Shown piece after piece: positions 28,870 to 40,045 of a DNA stretch of 64,000 bases. Below the pieces are notes generated by a model. The model saw nothing but the letters and a program-made list of their open reading frames with translations, was not told where the DNA came from and did not search any database. This DNA is from Schizophyllum amplum. Lineage: Eukaryota > Basidiomycota > Agaricomycetes > Agaricales > Schizophyllaceae. Every line of letters starts with the position of its first letter. Position 1 is the first letter of the stretch. The DNA lies in NCBI GenBank assembly GCA_007026445.1, contig VDMD01000004.1, positions 1,364,001 through 1,428,000 on the forward strand. The letters are read 5' to 3'. Both the position numbers and the translations under genes were made by a program.

Positions 28870-30780
28870 ATGTCACCACACAAGAACTCCCAAAATTCAG
28901 CCAATATCGCACGCCTCCTGACACACTGTCAGATTATACCGGAAGATATAGACTGGGCAAATGATCTGCCCGCTGGCCGTGCCCTCCTAGACTGGATATC
29001 CAGCCAGGTGGCAGCGGACGACGATGAAGACGACGATAGCATGCTCGCTGCTCTCTCTTCGATAGCTTTGGACCACGATGAACTACTACTGTTGGCGCTT
29101 ATGCTAAATTGTGTTTTAAATTGCTGAGACTCGACGCCAGGGCAGGCGACGACGGCACAGGCGCTGACGAATCGCACAACAACGAAGTGCTCGCCAGGTA
29201 CCTGTCCCCCGCACGAATGGTGTGAGTGACATGTTGCCCGGGCCCTTATTCTCTATTAGCATTAATCTTATCAGTGCACAGATAGAGTACAAGACGCGAG
29301 AAGCAGAACTGCTGGAGGTCGAGGCAGAGCTTACAAAATCCCGGATCAAGCAAACAAAGTGAGTGCTGAGCCCTTGACCAGTCTGATAATTTGCGCCGCT
29401 GATCAGACATACTGCAGGATAACAAACAAGGAATGCTTCTCCTCCATTGCGCGACAAAAAGAATGCATTGCTTCGACCGAGAAATCCTTCAGGGCGACGC
29501 ATGAACGCCTCGCCGATCTCGCTGCTCAGGTCGGCTTTCCCGATGCCTCCACACAAACATGCGATCTTATCGTTATATAGTCAGACAACGATCTTGTTCA
29601 CGCCAGAGACTCAGCCACTGCCCTCATCGAAATTTTAGCCGAGAGCTGTCGCACAAACTACTCAGCCGACCTCGCCAAGATCACCCGCCGGCGAGGTGCC
29701 ATAATCGAACGGTTTCAGCATGCCCTTACTTCGGAGCGAAAGTCATCGACATGGACTCCAGAAGAGCTCCAGGTCGAAGCCTCCAGGTTGCAGGAAGGCC
29801 TCAAATCCCTGGCGAGAACGCACAATACTACTTCCGACAGTGTTGATGTCCGCAGCGAACTATCACGGGCTTGGAATCTAGATCAACACGAAGCGCTACA
29901 AGCGCGCAATGCGGCTTTGTTTGAAGTGCGTCGTCTTTTGCTTCAGCAATGTATTTTCTCTAAGCCCTTATCGACGTAACAAGGCCATTGAGGCATTCGA
30001 AACAGAAGTCGTCAGCCCCCTCGCACAGATACAGGACGATCTATTCGCCAAGAACGAGCTCGTAGCAGAAGCGGAGGCTGTCTTGGGCGCGCTCGCCGAA
30101 GAGCTCGAGGACGCCGTCGAAGACGCCGAGGATGCGCGTCAAATCGTGCTGCCCGGCCACGCCACAAATGCACACATGCATGCCGATCTAGAGGCACAGT
30201 TGAAAGCGATGCTCAAAAGTACAGAAGGCAAGTACTATTCCACGGGCCATCTCCGTCCGTCTACCAACCAGCTCATTTTTTGCAGGTGTCCGCCCACCGG
30301 ACGCTGCTCCTCTCATTCTGCTCGATCAGAATGACATCTTTGAGGAACTTCGCCTACGCCTGCGGATCACCGCGCAATCGGTTCGCTCAGAGCAGACTCA
30401 AACAGCCTCGCTAGCTGCGGACCTCCAAAAACTGTACGGTCTCTCTAGCTTCCTGAGGAAAACTCGCGGCGCTTATTTACACCCCTCGCAGACGCTCGTC
30501 ACACAATGCCTTACTTGATGTCGTCTACGCTAATGCACCAGTAAACACCTCACCGCCCTTCGGCTCCTCACCGGCGACAGCCACCATAGAGCGCGACGCC
30601 AGGGAAAAGAAGGACCATCTGGCCGAAGGCGCCAAGCTGCTCTCAGCTGTAAGATAATCTTGCTTCAGTTGCCAGCGACTGGTACTCAATACTCAGCAGG
30701 ACGTCGCTACCATGGAGTCCCAGAAATCGCAACGCCGACTGGACGCATACCTCAAGAAAGTGCAAAGTAGTGTAAAATGA
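28870..30780 (+). CDS. coiled-coil protein, possible HAUS augmin subunit 3
   Basis: Starts at ATG 28870 (MSPHKNSQNSANIARLLTHC). The N-terminal block QIIPEDIDWANDLPAGRALL-DWISSQV resembles the start of HAUS3/dgt3 proteins (a short helical domain with a Trp-rich core followed by a Leu-rich segment), then an acidic stretch. After several introns the protein is almost entirely helical coiled coil: IEYKTREAELLEVEAELTKS, KECFSSIARQKECIASTEKS, AIEAFETEVVSPLAQIQDDL, EAVLGALAEELEDAVEDAED, and LDAYLKKVQSSVK at the end (TGA 30778-30780). About 480 residues. If correct, it would act in microtubule-dependent microtubule branching on the spindle. Other coiled-coil families such as kinetochore or golgin-type proteins cannot be excluded. 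Exons at 30270-30700 are approximate. Confidence 0.55.
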
Positions 30781-30853
30781 GCTTGCAACGTAGGAACAAA
30801 GAACTTATAGGAGATTCTCATGTACAGTAAACCAAGCCAACCGATACACAGCA

Positions 30854-33800
30854 TTAGTCGTCGTCGTGCATCATCTGCGCACGTCTAGCCAGCTGACGCG
30901 ATAAGTCAGTATAGGTGGAAGGAAACGGCGAACAAATTGACGTACCGCTGCAGCAAGGTCCATCTGCCCACCTGGCGCCGCAGGCTTCGCTGCAGGGGTG
31001 GGCCTGGCCGCACCCCCTGCCGGTGTTGGACGCGGCGCGGAGGGTACTGGAGGCTTGCCGCCGGGCTTCGCGCCTACTGGTGGCGGCGCGGGTTTCGGCT
31101 TCGCCCCCACGGGCGGAGGCGCTGGCTTGTTGATGGTGCTCGATGGTCGCGATGACGCCGGCGAGCTCTCGCTTGACGCCGCTGGCGTCTTCTTCCACGG
31201 TGCCGCGCTCCCATTCGCGGCCGCCATCCCTGGGAAGACGGACACAGGCTTCGCCGAGGCGTTGGCACTGACCGCCTTAATCGCGGCTGCCGCGGGCGTC
31301 ACCTTCGACGCTGTGGGCGCAGGGCTGATTGTCGATGTCGGGCGTGGACGCGTGGGCGGTGGCGGTGGCGCGGCTGGCGCTGCTGGGGCGAGCTCCAGGT
31401 AGTTGTGCGGCGCCCAACCCTCGACGCCATCCTTCTTGACCAGCCACCAGCCGTTGTCGTCTTTCTCGACCAGTTCGACGATGTCGTCTTTCTTCAGGGA
31501 CATCTCGCCCTCTTGTCCGTCAAACGCGTACTTCGCACGATACTGCGGGACTTCGGGCTTCGCGGGGGGTGGCGGCGGCGGAGGGGGTGGCGCAACCTGG
31601 CGAGGTGGCGCGGGAGGTGGACGAGATCCGCCTCCAGATGGCATGGGCGCTTTCGGGGTGACAGCAGGAGCGGGCTTCGCAACCGGTGTCGGTGCAGCAG
31701 GAGGAGCAGCGATACTTGACTTCCCTGGCAACGGCTGTGACTTGGGCTTTGGCCGAGAGGAAGGCGTAGGCTTCTGCTAACGTGCGTCAATAATAAGATA
31801 ACTCAGCGTAGAGCACGACCTACTGAAGGACCACCGGCTCTGAGCAGTTTGCCCTGCGTGATCGGTCGTACAACACCAGCCTTGCGCTTTGCCGGAGGGA
31901 AAGACTGGCTGCTGGCTGGCTCCCCGGTCTTGACATGGATGGAGTGACTCTTATAAACATCGTCCCTCGGGATCGTCTCATCTCTGACACCTTTGATCTC
32001 GGCCATCTTGTCCTTCTTCTTCGCGTATGATATGCTAGGTGCCGGTCAGTAACTGTCATTCAATGAGGCATAGACTTCTTACGTAGGCGCAATGTTGATA
32101 GTGACACCCGAAGCCAGCTGGCTGAGATGGGTGATGAACTCCGTCTTGAACCAGCAATTGATTATGGGGTCGCCCTCTTCGCATGTGTTGACGTTCAAAG
32201 CCTGATTAATAGCATCAGCAGAACGTCTTCCGGTAGAGACATGCAACTCACCATCCAGTCATCCCGAAGATTTGTCATGGACACGGACTTGATGGTCACA
32301 AGCGGAATCTTCCGATCCAGCGACATGCCCTCCTTCGTATTGACGACGATATATACCGCCTTCGCAGTCTGTGTTCACGTTAGCAGAAGCAATGACTGGC
32401 GACTGGTTGCACGAACTAAGAGGAGGAAGCGAGGACTGGGCTTGCTAGACCGACCGAGCTTGGACACAAGCACTTCCACTCGCATGCTGAAAACTACGCT
32501 TTCGGCTGACAGTACTGCATGAGCATCCGCGCACCACTCAGATGCAGATCAACTCACATCCGACGCCGGCTGCGTTCCCCAGCTCCTCACCCAGGGCACT
32601 CTTACCATTGACGTCCAGATAGTCGCCCATAAACCGGCGATAGCTCAGGAGACTCATGCGACGGCGCTCCTTCCGACCACCAAGGAGTTGATGACCCTGA
32701 TCACGGACCTGCGCGTATACGAGCGCCTCCTTGTTGTTCTTCCAGAACCGCTGGATGCGACGTGCGCACTCATGTTTGTATCGCATGTAGTTGCGGAAGG
32801 CGCGTTGAATACGGGCGGCCATGTTGTGCCAGTAGCGATCTCGCATCGTCTCCAGTGCGAACAGCTGTGCTGTCGTCAGTACCTGGTACTTGCAAGGCGC
32901 CGCGGTACGTACCGTCTCTGGATTCTTGATGAACGCCTTCGTGGTACCCATCTGCCACTCGTCCCGAGCAATACCTGTATCCTTAAGGATCTGCTCACAG
33001 CCCGACTTTGCATCGCCCGTCCAAGTATATTCGCCCGCGTACGACGTATTCGGCGAGAGCAGGTAGAAGCGCTCCACCATCTTCTCGAACGTGTTCCTGT
33101 ATGCAAACCCGGCGCGGCGCACACGAATGTTCTCCTGCAAGCCCAGATACTTGATCTGATGCATATTCGCCTTGTCGTCGTACTCTGACGAGCTACGGTT
33201 CTGGTTGGGCTTGATCGTGCGGATGTAAGAGGGCTGGGCCTTCATGAGATTGTCTACAAGTGTGTTGGCGGAGGCCTTGATCCTGTCACCAGCCGTCGGT
33301 GGCCGCTTCTTGCTGCTGGGGTCCGGCCGATCGGGGAAGAGGTTGCATAAGAATTGGTCGCTGCTGCTCACCACCAGCTCGAGCAAGTCCTTGATGAGTG
33401 AGTCCTTGTTTTTGTCGGTCATGCCTTGAATGTTATACATCACGTCTCCGGCGTAGTGACGGATGAGGAATTGTGCGCCGCGCGCTTCGAAGTGCGGGTT
33501 TGTAGCCAGTGACGAGGTGCGCTGCATGAAGCTGTTGTCTGCGGCGCTGGGATCGGCGTGCGCCGTGGCGCAGGCGTCGTTCAATGCGGCGAAGACACCC
33601 GGCGGACGCTTCTCCTCGATGAGATCGCAGACAATCTTGTTGTTGAAGTACTTGATCGGTGTCCACTTGATCTGCTCGCGGACGTACTCCTCTTGCTCGG
33701 CCTTAAGAGTAAGTTCAATGAAGATTTGCTGAAGCTTTTCGTTGACGTAGTTGATGCAAAGCTGCTCGAACGAGTTGTCCTCGAAGATCTCAAAGCCGAA

Positions 33801-35395
33801 GATATCCTGTAGATAATGTTGGCCACAGTCGTTTGTCGGATATTGACGCCACGCACCAGAATACCAACAACTTGCGAAGCCGCAGACCGAGGCTTCATGG
33901 ACAAATTGATGCGCGAGACAATCCACTCGAAGAGGTTGTTGTATATGGCCTTCGCCAGAGCGTCGCGACCGGCGGTTGCTTGGGCAGGGTTCAAGGGCAC
34001 ATCGTAGACAGACCCTCTCCTGCCACTTCGTTGTGTCTCCATGACTCTTTGTGTAAGTGCCTTCTGCGTCAGGGCCGGGTCAACTTCCAACAAATACGCC
34101 ACGAAGTCGGATACGCTTGTATCAGCGATCGCTGAGTTTCCGCTATCGTCCTCGACGAATTGGACGTTGCCGATCCACAAGATGGCGGCGAGCATCTTGA
34201 AAATCTCGCCCTGCTCGTGGTCAGTAAGACCGATGATTTGCATGGCATTCTGCAACGGTTGTGAGAGCCGTCCCGCGCATGATATGATCATCGCATACCA
34301 GGGTTTCATTGAGGTCTGCCTGATCGTCGATGCTATCGACATCGAGACAGTTGCTGAGACTGGTGTACGCGTAGGCCTCGGGTCCCTGCAATCCGTACGC
34401 CTCTGTGCATATGGTCAAAAATTGCCGAGCAACGATAGTGTCAATACGGTACCTCTTTGCGCATCGGACGCGGCCTTCGTGAACTGGTAGAAGATGTGGA
34501 AGTTCCGCTCATTCTCAACCTGACCAACCACACGCCCTTTCTCGAGCAGATAGTTCGTGATCTGCGCGCCAATTGGCTCTCCGCGGTCGTTGAACATGAT
34601 CTCCAGGTACTTTCCCTATTTCGCTGTCAGTGATAGAGCGTGTAGAGACGATTATACACGTACATGGCGACTCGAGTTGTTATTTCTCAGAGTCTTCGCG
34701 CAACCAAAACTCTCCAGGAGCGGGTTCGTCGCGAGCACCATGTCCTTGATTTCCTGAATGCTGCTGTCCTGGCCACCCGAGACCGCGGCAATATACTGCA
34801 TGATGCGCTTCGCCGCCTCGGTCTTCCCTGCGCCTGACTCGCCGGAGATGATGACACATTGGTTCTCGTGGTACGCGTTCATATTGTAGTACGCGGTCTC
34901 TGCGATCGAGAAGACGTGCGGTGGGACCTCGAGCCTGTTCTTGCCGCGGTACTTCTCGAGCGTCTCATCGGTGTAAATTCCCAGATCTGCATGTGCGTAT
35001 GCAGTGTGAGCGATGGGCGAGAGATGCTAGATGCAGGGTGCGTACCGCGGAAGGGGTTCACGGAGATGAGCACGGCACCGATGTATGTGTAGATCTCGGC
35101 GTTGGTCCAGCGTTTCTTAAGGTTCTCGTTGATGCTCTCGTTGCTGATTGTTGTGAGGAGGGTCATATCGGACACGCCGACCTGCTTCTTCTTGAAGCCC
35201 TCTTTCCAGTCCGCCTACGGGCTGTTAGATACGATGGCTGGAGCATGAGCTGACACGCACCTTGGCGACCTTGCCAGCGCCCGCTGATTTCTTGGGCGCA
35301 TTGGCCACTTTCTTGCCAGCTTTCTTAGATGGGGCCTAGTCGCAAGTCGTTGTTAACGGGACCGTTCGTCGCGTCTGGTAAGATGAACGCACCAT
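30854..35395 (-). CDS. MYO1: class I myosin (motor, IQ, TH1, proline-rich SH3 tail)
   Basis: The actin-based endocytic motor of fungi, acting at cortical actin patches. The first coding exon is just the ATG (35393-35395); a 57-nt intron joins it to [20 protein letters not shown]. Motor landmarks: P-loop [14 protein letters not shown], switch I NNNSSRHGKYLEI, switch [18 protein letters not shown] and the actin-binding [23 protein letters not shown] carries the Ser at the TEDS position, the PAK-kinase site of fungal class I myosins. An IQ-like neck ([28 protein letters not shown]), a basic TH1 lipid-binding region, a Pro-rich TH2 region and an SH3 domain ([40 protein letters not shown]) follow. 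The tail ends LAARRAQ-like then MMHDDD at TAA 30854: a short acidic tip without the final Trp. Neighbour at 36225 is its presumed chaperone. Confidence 0.97.
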
Positions 35396-35702
35396 TATGG
35401 ATGGCCGTAGCTGTCTCTAATGATGTATAAGGAAGACGGGGCGAATGTATGTGGGAGGGTGCGATATACAGGAAGGTGTGCACCCTCGACTTGTGCACGT
35501 CGTCGCCGGAGAACAATCGGATGCGGCAAGCGAGGCGAATCCTTATCCGGATTCCCCGGTCCGACTTCGTACACCCGAGCGAGTGAACTTCTTGCAGTAC
35601 TTACTCTACTGAACTACATTACTCACTGACATCGGACAAGTGGAGCTCTAGAAAGAGGGACAGGGAGAAATCAAGATTTATCATTGTCGTTGATACACTT
35701 TA
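35396..35702. promoter_or_regulatory. myosin I upstream region
   Basis: About 307 bp between the myosin I start codon and the left end of the transposon-like element. Any myosin promoter longer than this would have to lie in or beyond the inserted element. No TATA box was identified. Confidence 0.4.
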
Positions 35703-35724
35703 CCGTCCTGTGACGGTGATGCAA
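35703..35724 (+). repeat. left terminal inverted repeat of the MITE-like element
   Basis: 22 bases starting CCGTCCTGTGACGGT; matches the reverse complement of 36214-36235 with a single G/A difference at base 16. Confidence 0.85.
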
Positions 35725-36213
35725 AGTGTGGGTAATGCACAACCGTGCCCTGACAATGAAACGAGAACGATTTCTTAGTTACTTCATAGGATGTAGGACA
35801 TACACTTTGGATACTGTGGTAAAGTTTGAAGGCACCCCGACCTCTGGGGAAGAACACAGAAAATCGCGACCACCTCAAATTGCTCTCTCACGGACCTTGC
35901 CGTTGGTACGACGGCATTACACGCTCGATCTTAGCTCTCATCTCCCAAATATCAGGGCACAGCGGGTTATGCTAGGAGTATTCCTATCTTTTTGCTTGCG
36001 AGAAAGGGAGGTTCGACGCACAGAAGGCGCGTTGGGTCCGTCACAGCGTTATGGCCTGTGCATACGCCCCGAAACAAGCGCCCTCAGCACACAGTTTCTC
36101 CTTATCCTGGACCTTGAAAAATTCGTGGAAGCGCATATTCGTGCGGAAATGTACTCTGATTATTTCTCAAGAATCGAAGATGAATCGAGCAGCAGTGGCT
36201 GCGGACAAAAGTG

Positions 36214-36235
36214 TTGCATTACCGTCACAGGACGG
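36214..36235 (-). repeat. right terminal inverted repeat; contains UNC-45 stop codon
   Basis: Reverse complement starts CCGTCCTGTGACGGT. On the minus strand, reading CAT-ACC-GTC-CTG-TGA, the repeat supplies the last codons and stop of the UNC-45 frame. Confidence 0.85.
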
Positions 36236-38251
36236 TATGGCCCGCAGTGGTCTGATAAGAGGGGGGGTTCGACTGCTGCGCCTTCAACAAGTCTATGAGC
36301 GCAACATGCAAATTCACTGCCTTCACCTCCTTCACCATCGCCTTCTGCAGATCCGGACTCCCGCAGTGTAACAGCAAATTGCGCACAATCACAACCCCTC
36401 TGTGCACCAGCCCTGGATCCGTCTGTTCGGGCGCGACAGCCTCCTCCTCCGTCACGGACGGCTCGAGCGCTGTCGGGTCGATGAGGCGCGCCAAGATCCT
36501 GGACACATTGTGCTTCTCCTGCTGCACTGCGCCAGTGCCACGCTGGCGCTTGGCGAGGCTGTCAACGTCGCTAGGGCCCCCGCCGATGCGAGCCGTGTCG
36601 GTAAATCCTCAACGTCCGACAGCGCCAGCAGTACATGCAAGCGCGATTTCGTCTGGTAGCGCTCGTACACCGAGTCGGAGCCAGCGACGAGGTTGCATAG
36701 AAGTTCCACGGCGGCGCGGCGCACGAGGGCGTGGTCCTGCAGGAGCAGCATCTCCAGCTTGTTCAGCAGGCCCTCGGAGGTCGATACGCGCGCCGCGAGC
36801 TCAGGACTCTGGGACGCTAGGTTCGTCAGCGCCATGAGCGCCTCGAAGCGCTGTAGGAGGTTTGCGTTGTTATGTTGGAGGAGCGCAGAGAATGGGCGTA
36901 TCACGTCTATCATCGTGCCCTCGTTCGGACCGAAAACCTGCACGGGCGACGCCGTGATGGCAAGCTTCGCTAGCGCCTGTATCGCCTCCAAGTCTGGCGG
37001 GTCGAGTTCTGATGTTTGGCGCGCCTTCCCATTCTCGGTGCTCGTCGTCTGCTTGATGAGCGTCATGAGCACCTTGCCTCCCCCGCTCTGCAGGACCTTG
37101 CCCCGGTTCTCCTTGTCTTCGATAATACAGAGGAGCGCTCGAGCGATGTTAACCTGCATGCCGCGGCTGCTCGACAGGGACAGCGCCGCCGGGAAGACGT
37201 CCAGCACACCCGCAGCTACGAGGCGGCGCACACGAGCTTTCACCTCCTCGTCTTCATCGAGTGCCGAACTGGTATCCTGTTCCTTTCCCTGCTTCGCCCG
37301 CGCCATCGTCCGTAGCTTCTCCATCTGCGCTTGCTCCTCCGTTAGTCGTGGCTTGTATGCACACAGCTGCCCCGCGATGGCCACTACGCCGAATATGAGA
37401 GTCGTATCTGCCTCCGGGGTGCGCAGTTTCTTGCGCTGAGGAACAAGGGCGAAGAGCTTCCTCAAGAACTTGTCGTCCCGTGAGAGCATGTCCTTGACCG
37501 ATGGATTCGAGCTGAGGTATGCCAGGACCTCGACCTCGTCTGCTAGCGCTGTCGACCGGTCGCCGCTCTCCAGCAGCATACTACGCATCGCCGACGCCAG
37601 ATCTTCTTCGTCAACGATCCCTGGGTCTTCGGTGACAGTAGCACCGAGTCCACCGGGGGCCGCCTCTGCCGCATCCAGCGCGCCGCCTTTCGTGAGTTTG
37701 ACGAGCGTGACCGCCGCGGCGGCCTTCAACCCGGGGTCCTTCGCGGTACGGAACTGTCCTTCAATCCACTCGCGGCAGGAACCCGCCAACAGTGTGCGAC
37801 ACTGCTTGTCGCCCGCAGCCTGCGCCAAGAGGTGCGCGACCGCGATGCCCATCTCCGGCGACGTGTTCAGATCCACGATGTCCATGATGAGTTCCAATAT
37901 ACCATCCTTCTGGAGCACAGTAGCAGCAACGGGGCCATCGACGGCAAAGAGCGCAGTGAAGAAGTTAAGGGCGGTGAGCAGGGGAGGGGGGTCGGTTTCC
38001 TCTAATCCAGATCGAATTTCCGGGGTGAAGGTGCTGGCGAGGGCCTCTGTTGCTGGATCGGGGTGCTTCCCCGTGACTTTGTGTTGCTTCCGAATAGCCT
38101 GGCAGTACGCGGAGAGTGTGAGGTAGCCCCGTGATCGTGTCTCTGAGGCCTCGGTCGAAGCGAAGGAGAGGACGATGGTGTTGATCTCGTCTGGTAGAAG
38201 GGCCGTGTCCGATGCAAGCTTTTTCAGGACCGCATCCAGAGACTTCTCCAT
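36225..38251 (-). CDS. UNC-45/She4 family myosin chaperone, with apparent frameshift and MITE-derived stop
   Basis: Starts at ATG 38251 (MEKSLDAVLKKLASDTALLP) and is intronless. Armadillo-type helical repeats run throughout, e.g. LAKLAITASPVQVFGPNEG, RFEALMALTNLASQSPELAA and RRAAVELLCNLVAGSDSVYE, matching the UCS domain; the N-terminal TPR of animal UNC-45 is absent, as in yeast She4. Family role: folds and stabilises myosin motor domains; She4 acts on class I myosins. Near 36528 the frame shifts: SASVALAQ must join VQQEKHNVSRILARLIDP, which fits one missing G (CAG-GTG read as CAGTG). The conserved end RGVVIVRNLLLHCG then continues to QTTAGHTVL and stops inside the transposon end at 36225-36227, so the native C-terminus may be altered. 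It lies directly upstream of myosin I on the same strand. Confidence 0.9.
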
Positions 38252-39050
38252 AGATTGTGCACGCGTAGTGGGACAATGAGACTGGAGTAGAGGAAATGGC
38301 AGGACTTGATGGCGGTCGCGGTAGGTTGTGGGAGGCTTGTGGACAACAGGGAGTAAGTAGCACTTGCGCGTTACGTCACCGCCATCTGATCGAAATGTAT
38401 ATTACTTCCCCATATGGTAGTTCTTGTGGTCTACAATCTAATGTAGCATTTGGTTCATGACGCCCTGCAACCTTAGAGAAGGGTTAGATCAAGGGCTTGC
38501 TTATGTACTGGTCAGTACATAAGCCACATAATTCGGGCAAAGAAAGAAATCAGGCATTGCTTCCGAACGTTTATCGGCAAATGCCGGGATAACGTGGTTC
38601 GGCGAAAGCCGCATAGTCACGCGGCGCAATGTTCATGTTGTGTAGACCGCGGAACTTTCGCGGAGGTTCAACGTTCAGGGTCACTATCACTGATTCCGCA
38701 TTGTTGCCAGCCTGTTTCGTAAGCCCTGCTTTTTCCTTCGATCAGCAAGGAGCCCGCCACACTCAGGTCCGGGCATCCTTGGCTAAAGCAACGTGTCGCT
38801 CGTCTGAGTACAACTGAAGCCCTCGCCTCAGTTTGAGACTTGCGGACTGCCTGAGAAAGCGGCAAGGCAGATGGCCGCGCCGGTCACAGAAGCCCTTCAG
38901 AAACTTACGGCTTCTACTTCTGTATGCGCGTAATCGAACGTATATACAACTTACCCTGCGCCCAGACCCGCAGGCGTATTTGACGTCTCGGCGAAAAAGC
39001 AGACATACTTACCCAAGACATACCAGGCCGCTTACTCCTCAACTTCCATG
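38252..39050. other. intergenic, no gene recognised
   Basis: About 800 bp between two divergent genes (UNC-45 minus, methyltransferase plus). The only clear structure is a 26-bp near-perfect palindrome at 38499-38524. Short GC-rich inverted segments lie around 38597-38660 (CGGCGAAAGCCG). Open frames of 60-70 codons have no motif. Confidence 0.45.
38499..38524. repeat. 12-bp perfect inverted repeat with 2-bp spacer
   Basis: GCTTATGTACTG, then GT, then CAGTACATAAGC: two perfect 12-base arms. It could be a cruciform or a dimeric protein-binding site in the divergent promoter, or the footprint of an excised element. Nothing else marks it. Confidence 0.75.
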
Positions 39051-40045
39051 ATGTCCGCGGCGATGCAGGCATACATAAAGGAGTCGATGGGTGGTGCGCA
39101 GGTTCACCACACGATGTCGGACGCCAGTATCGCTCCAGCTACCTGCTCGAATATGATGAGGAGGAAGCTGCTAGGTGTGTCATGATGTTCTCGCGCGCTC
39201 AGGGTGTAAGCTCACAGATATGCAAGACTGAATCGTCAACATGAAGTGCTCACACGCGCATACGACGGGCGTCTAATCCTCGCACCTCTGGACGTTGTTC
39301 CCAATCTGCGTATACTGGACAGCGGAACAGGAACAGGTAATCAACTGTTCATGTACGCAGTGGACCGGCACTCACCAGATACATGCAGGCGTATGGGCCC
39401 TCTCCGCATCTGCTGCGCATCCGGAGGCATTCGTCACTGGCATCGACATCGAGGAGCGCAACTTCCCCCGATCTCTGCCCCCAAACGCCAATTTCCTGAC
39501 TGCCAACCTCACCGCATTGCCCGAGGAGTGGTCCGGCCAATTCGGCCTCGTTCACCAGCGACTCCTCATGGGCGCGTTGCGCCAAGACGAGTGGACACGC
39601 GCCCTGGCGGAGGCCTACCGCGTCCTGCAGCCCGGCGGCTGGATCCAATCTCTAGAAACCGACCCTACCTACCCAAAGAGCCCGTCGCGATCCGCCACAT
39701 GGCCATCGTGGACGCGCTGTTCAAGGCGAACGGCCTCATTCTCGACTGCGGCGGGGAGCGTATCCCAAGAATGCTCGAGGCGGCGGGCTTCCGCGACGTG
39801 CGCGTGTTTCGCGGCAAGACCGAGCTGGCGGGGCAGTCGCCGGAGGCCATCGCGGCGCGTGCGAACTTCATCAGAGTCTTCGAGGACTTCAAAAAGCCCT
39901 TAATGGGGCACGGAGGTTGGGATACGTGCAGTCGGGGGAGGAGTACGACGCGCTGCTGCGTGCACTGGAAGTTGCGTTCGAGAAGGGCGTGGACGGCACG
40001 TATCCGTTGTATTATCCCATATTCTGTGCCCAGAAACCGTATTAG
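39051..40045 (+). CDS. class I SAM-dependent methyltransferase (LaeA/TAM-like), with three apparent single-base frame breaks
   Basis: Likely start MSAAMQAYIKESMGGAQVHH at 39051. The best family reading is VHHTMSDGQYRSSYLLEYDE, EEAARYARLNRQHEVLTRAY and NLRILDSGTGTGVWALS (SAM motif I, formed across an intron at 39336-39386). Then come AFVTGIDIEERNFP, LPEEWSGQFGLVHQRLLMGA and LQPGGWIQSLETDPTY. Staying in this protein needs frame changes near 39123 (GAC-GGC read as GACGCC), 39672 (TYP to KEPVAIRHMAIVDALF) and 39915 (GHGG to LGYVQSGEEYDALLRA). All three fit loss of one base from a short G or C run. Stop TAG at 40043-40045. Family role: small-molecule methylation in fungal secondary metabolism; substrate unknown. 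It is either a decaying gene or an intact gene in poor consensus sequence. Confidence 0.75.

Larger units (their letters stand above)
35703..36235. mobile_element. MITE-like non-autonomous DNA transposon with TA target duplication
   Basis: The two ends are inverted copies: left 35703-35724 and right 36214-36235 share 21 of 22 bases, both beginning CCGTCCTGTGACGGT (read inward), then GATGCAA or AATGCAA. Each end is flanked by TA (35701-35702 and 36236-36237), the duplication expected of Tc1/mariner-type insertion. The terminal repeat itself folds, since ACCGTC and GACGGT pair around CTGT. The 533-bp interior has no transposase and no convincing gene. Length, short terminal repeats, TA duplication and lack of coding capacity fit a MITE. 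Its right end overlaps the last coding bases of the UNC-45 gene. Superfamily is inferred only from the TA duplication. Confidence 0.8.

Noticed and set aside
30870..31730. Long plus-strand open frames opposite the myosin I tail
   Set aside because: They mirror the Pro/Ala-rich low-complexity coding strand and have no independent motif or splice logic.
38252..39050. Genes in the 38.3-39.0 kb gap
   Set aside because: Frames of 60-70 codons lack motifs, starts with good context, or splice-joined continuation.
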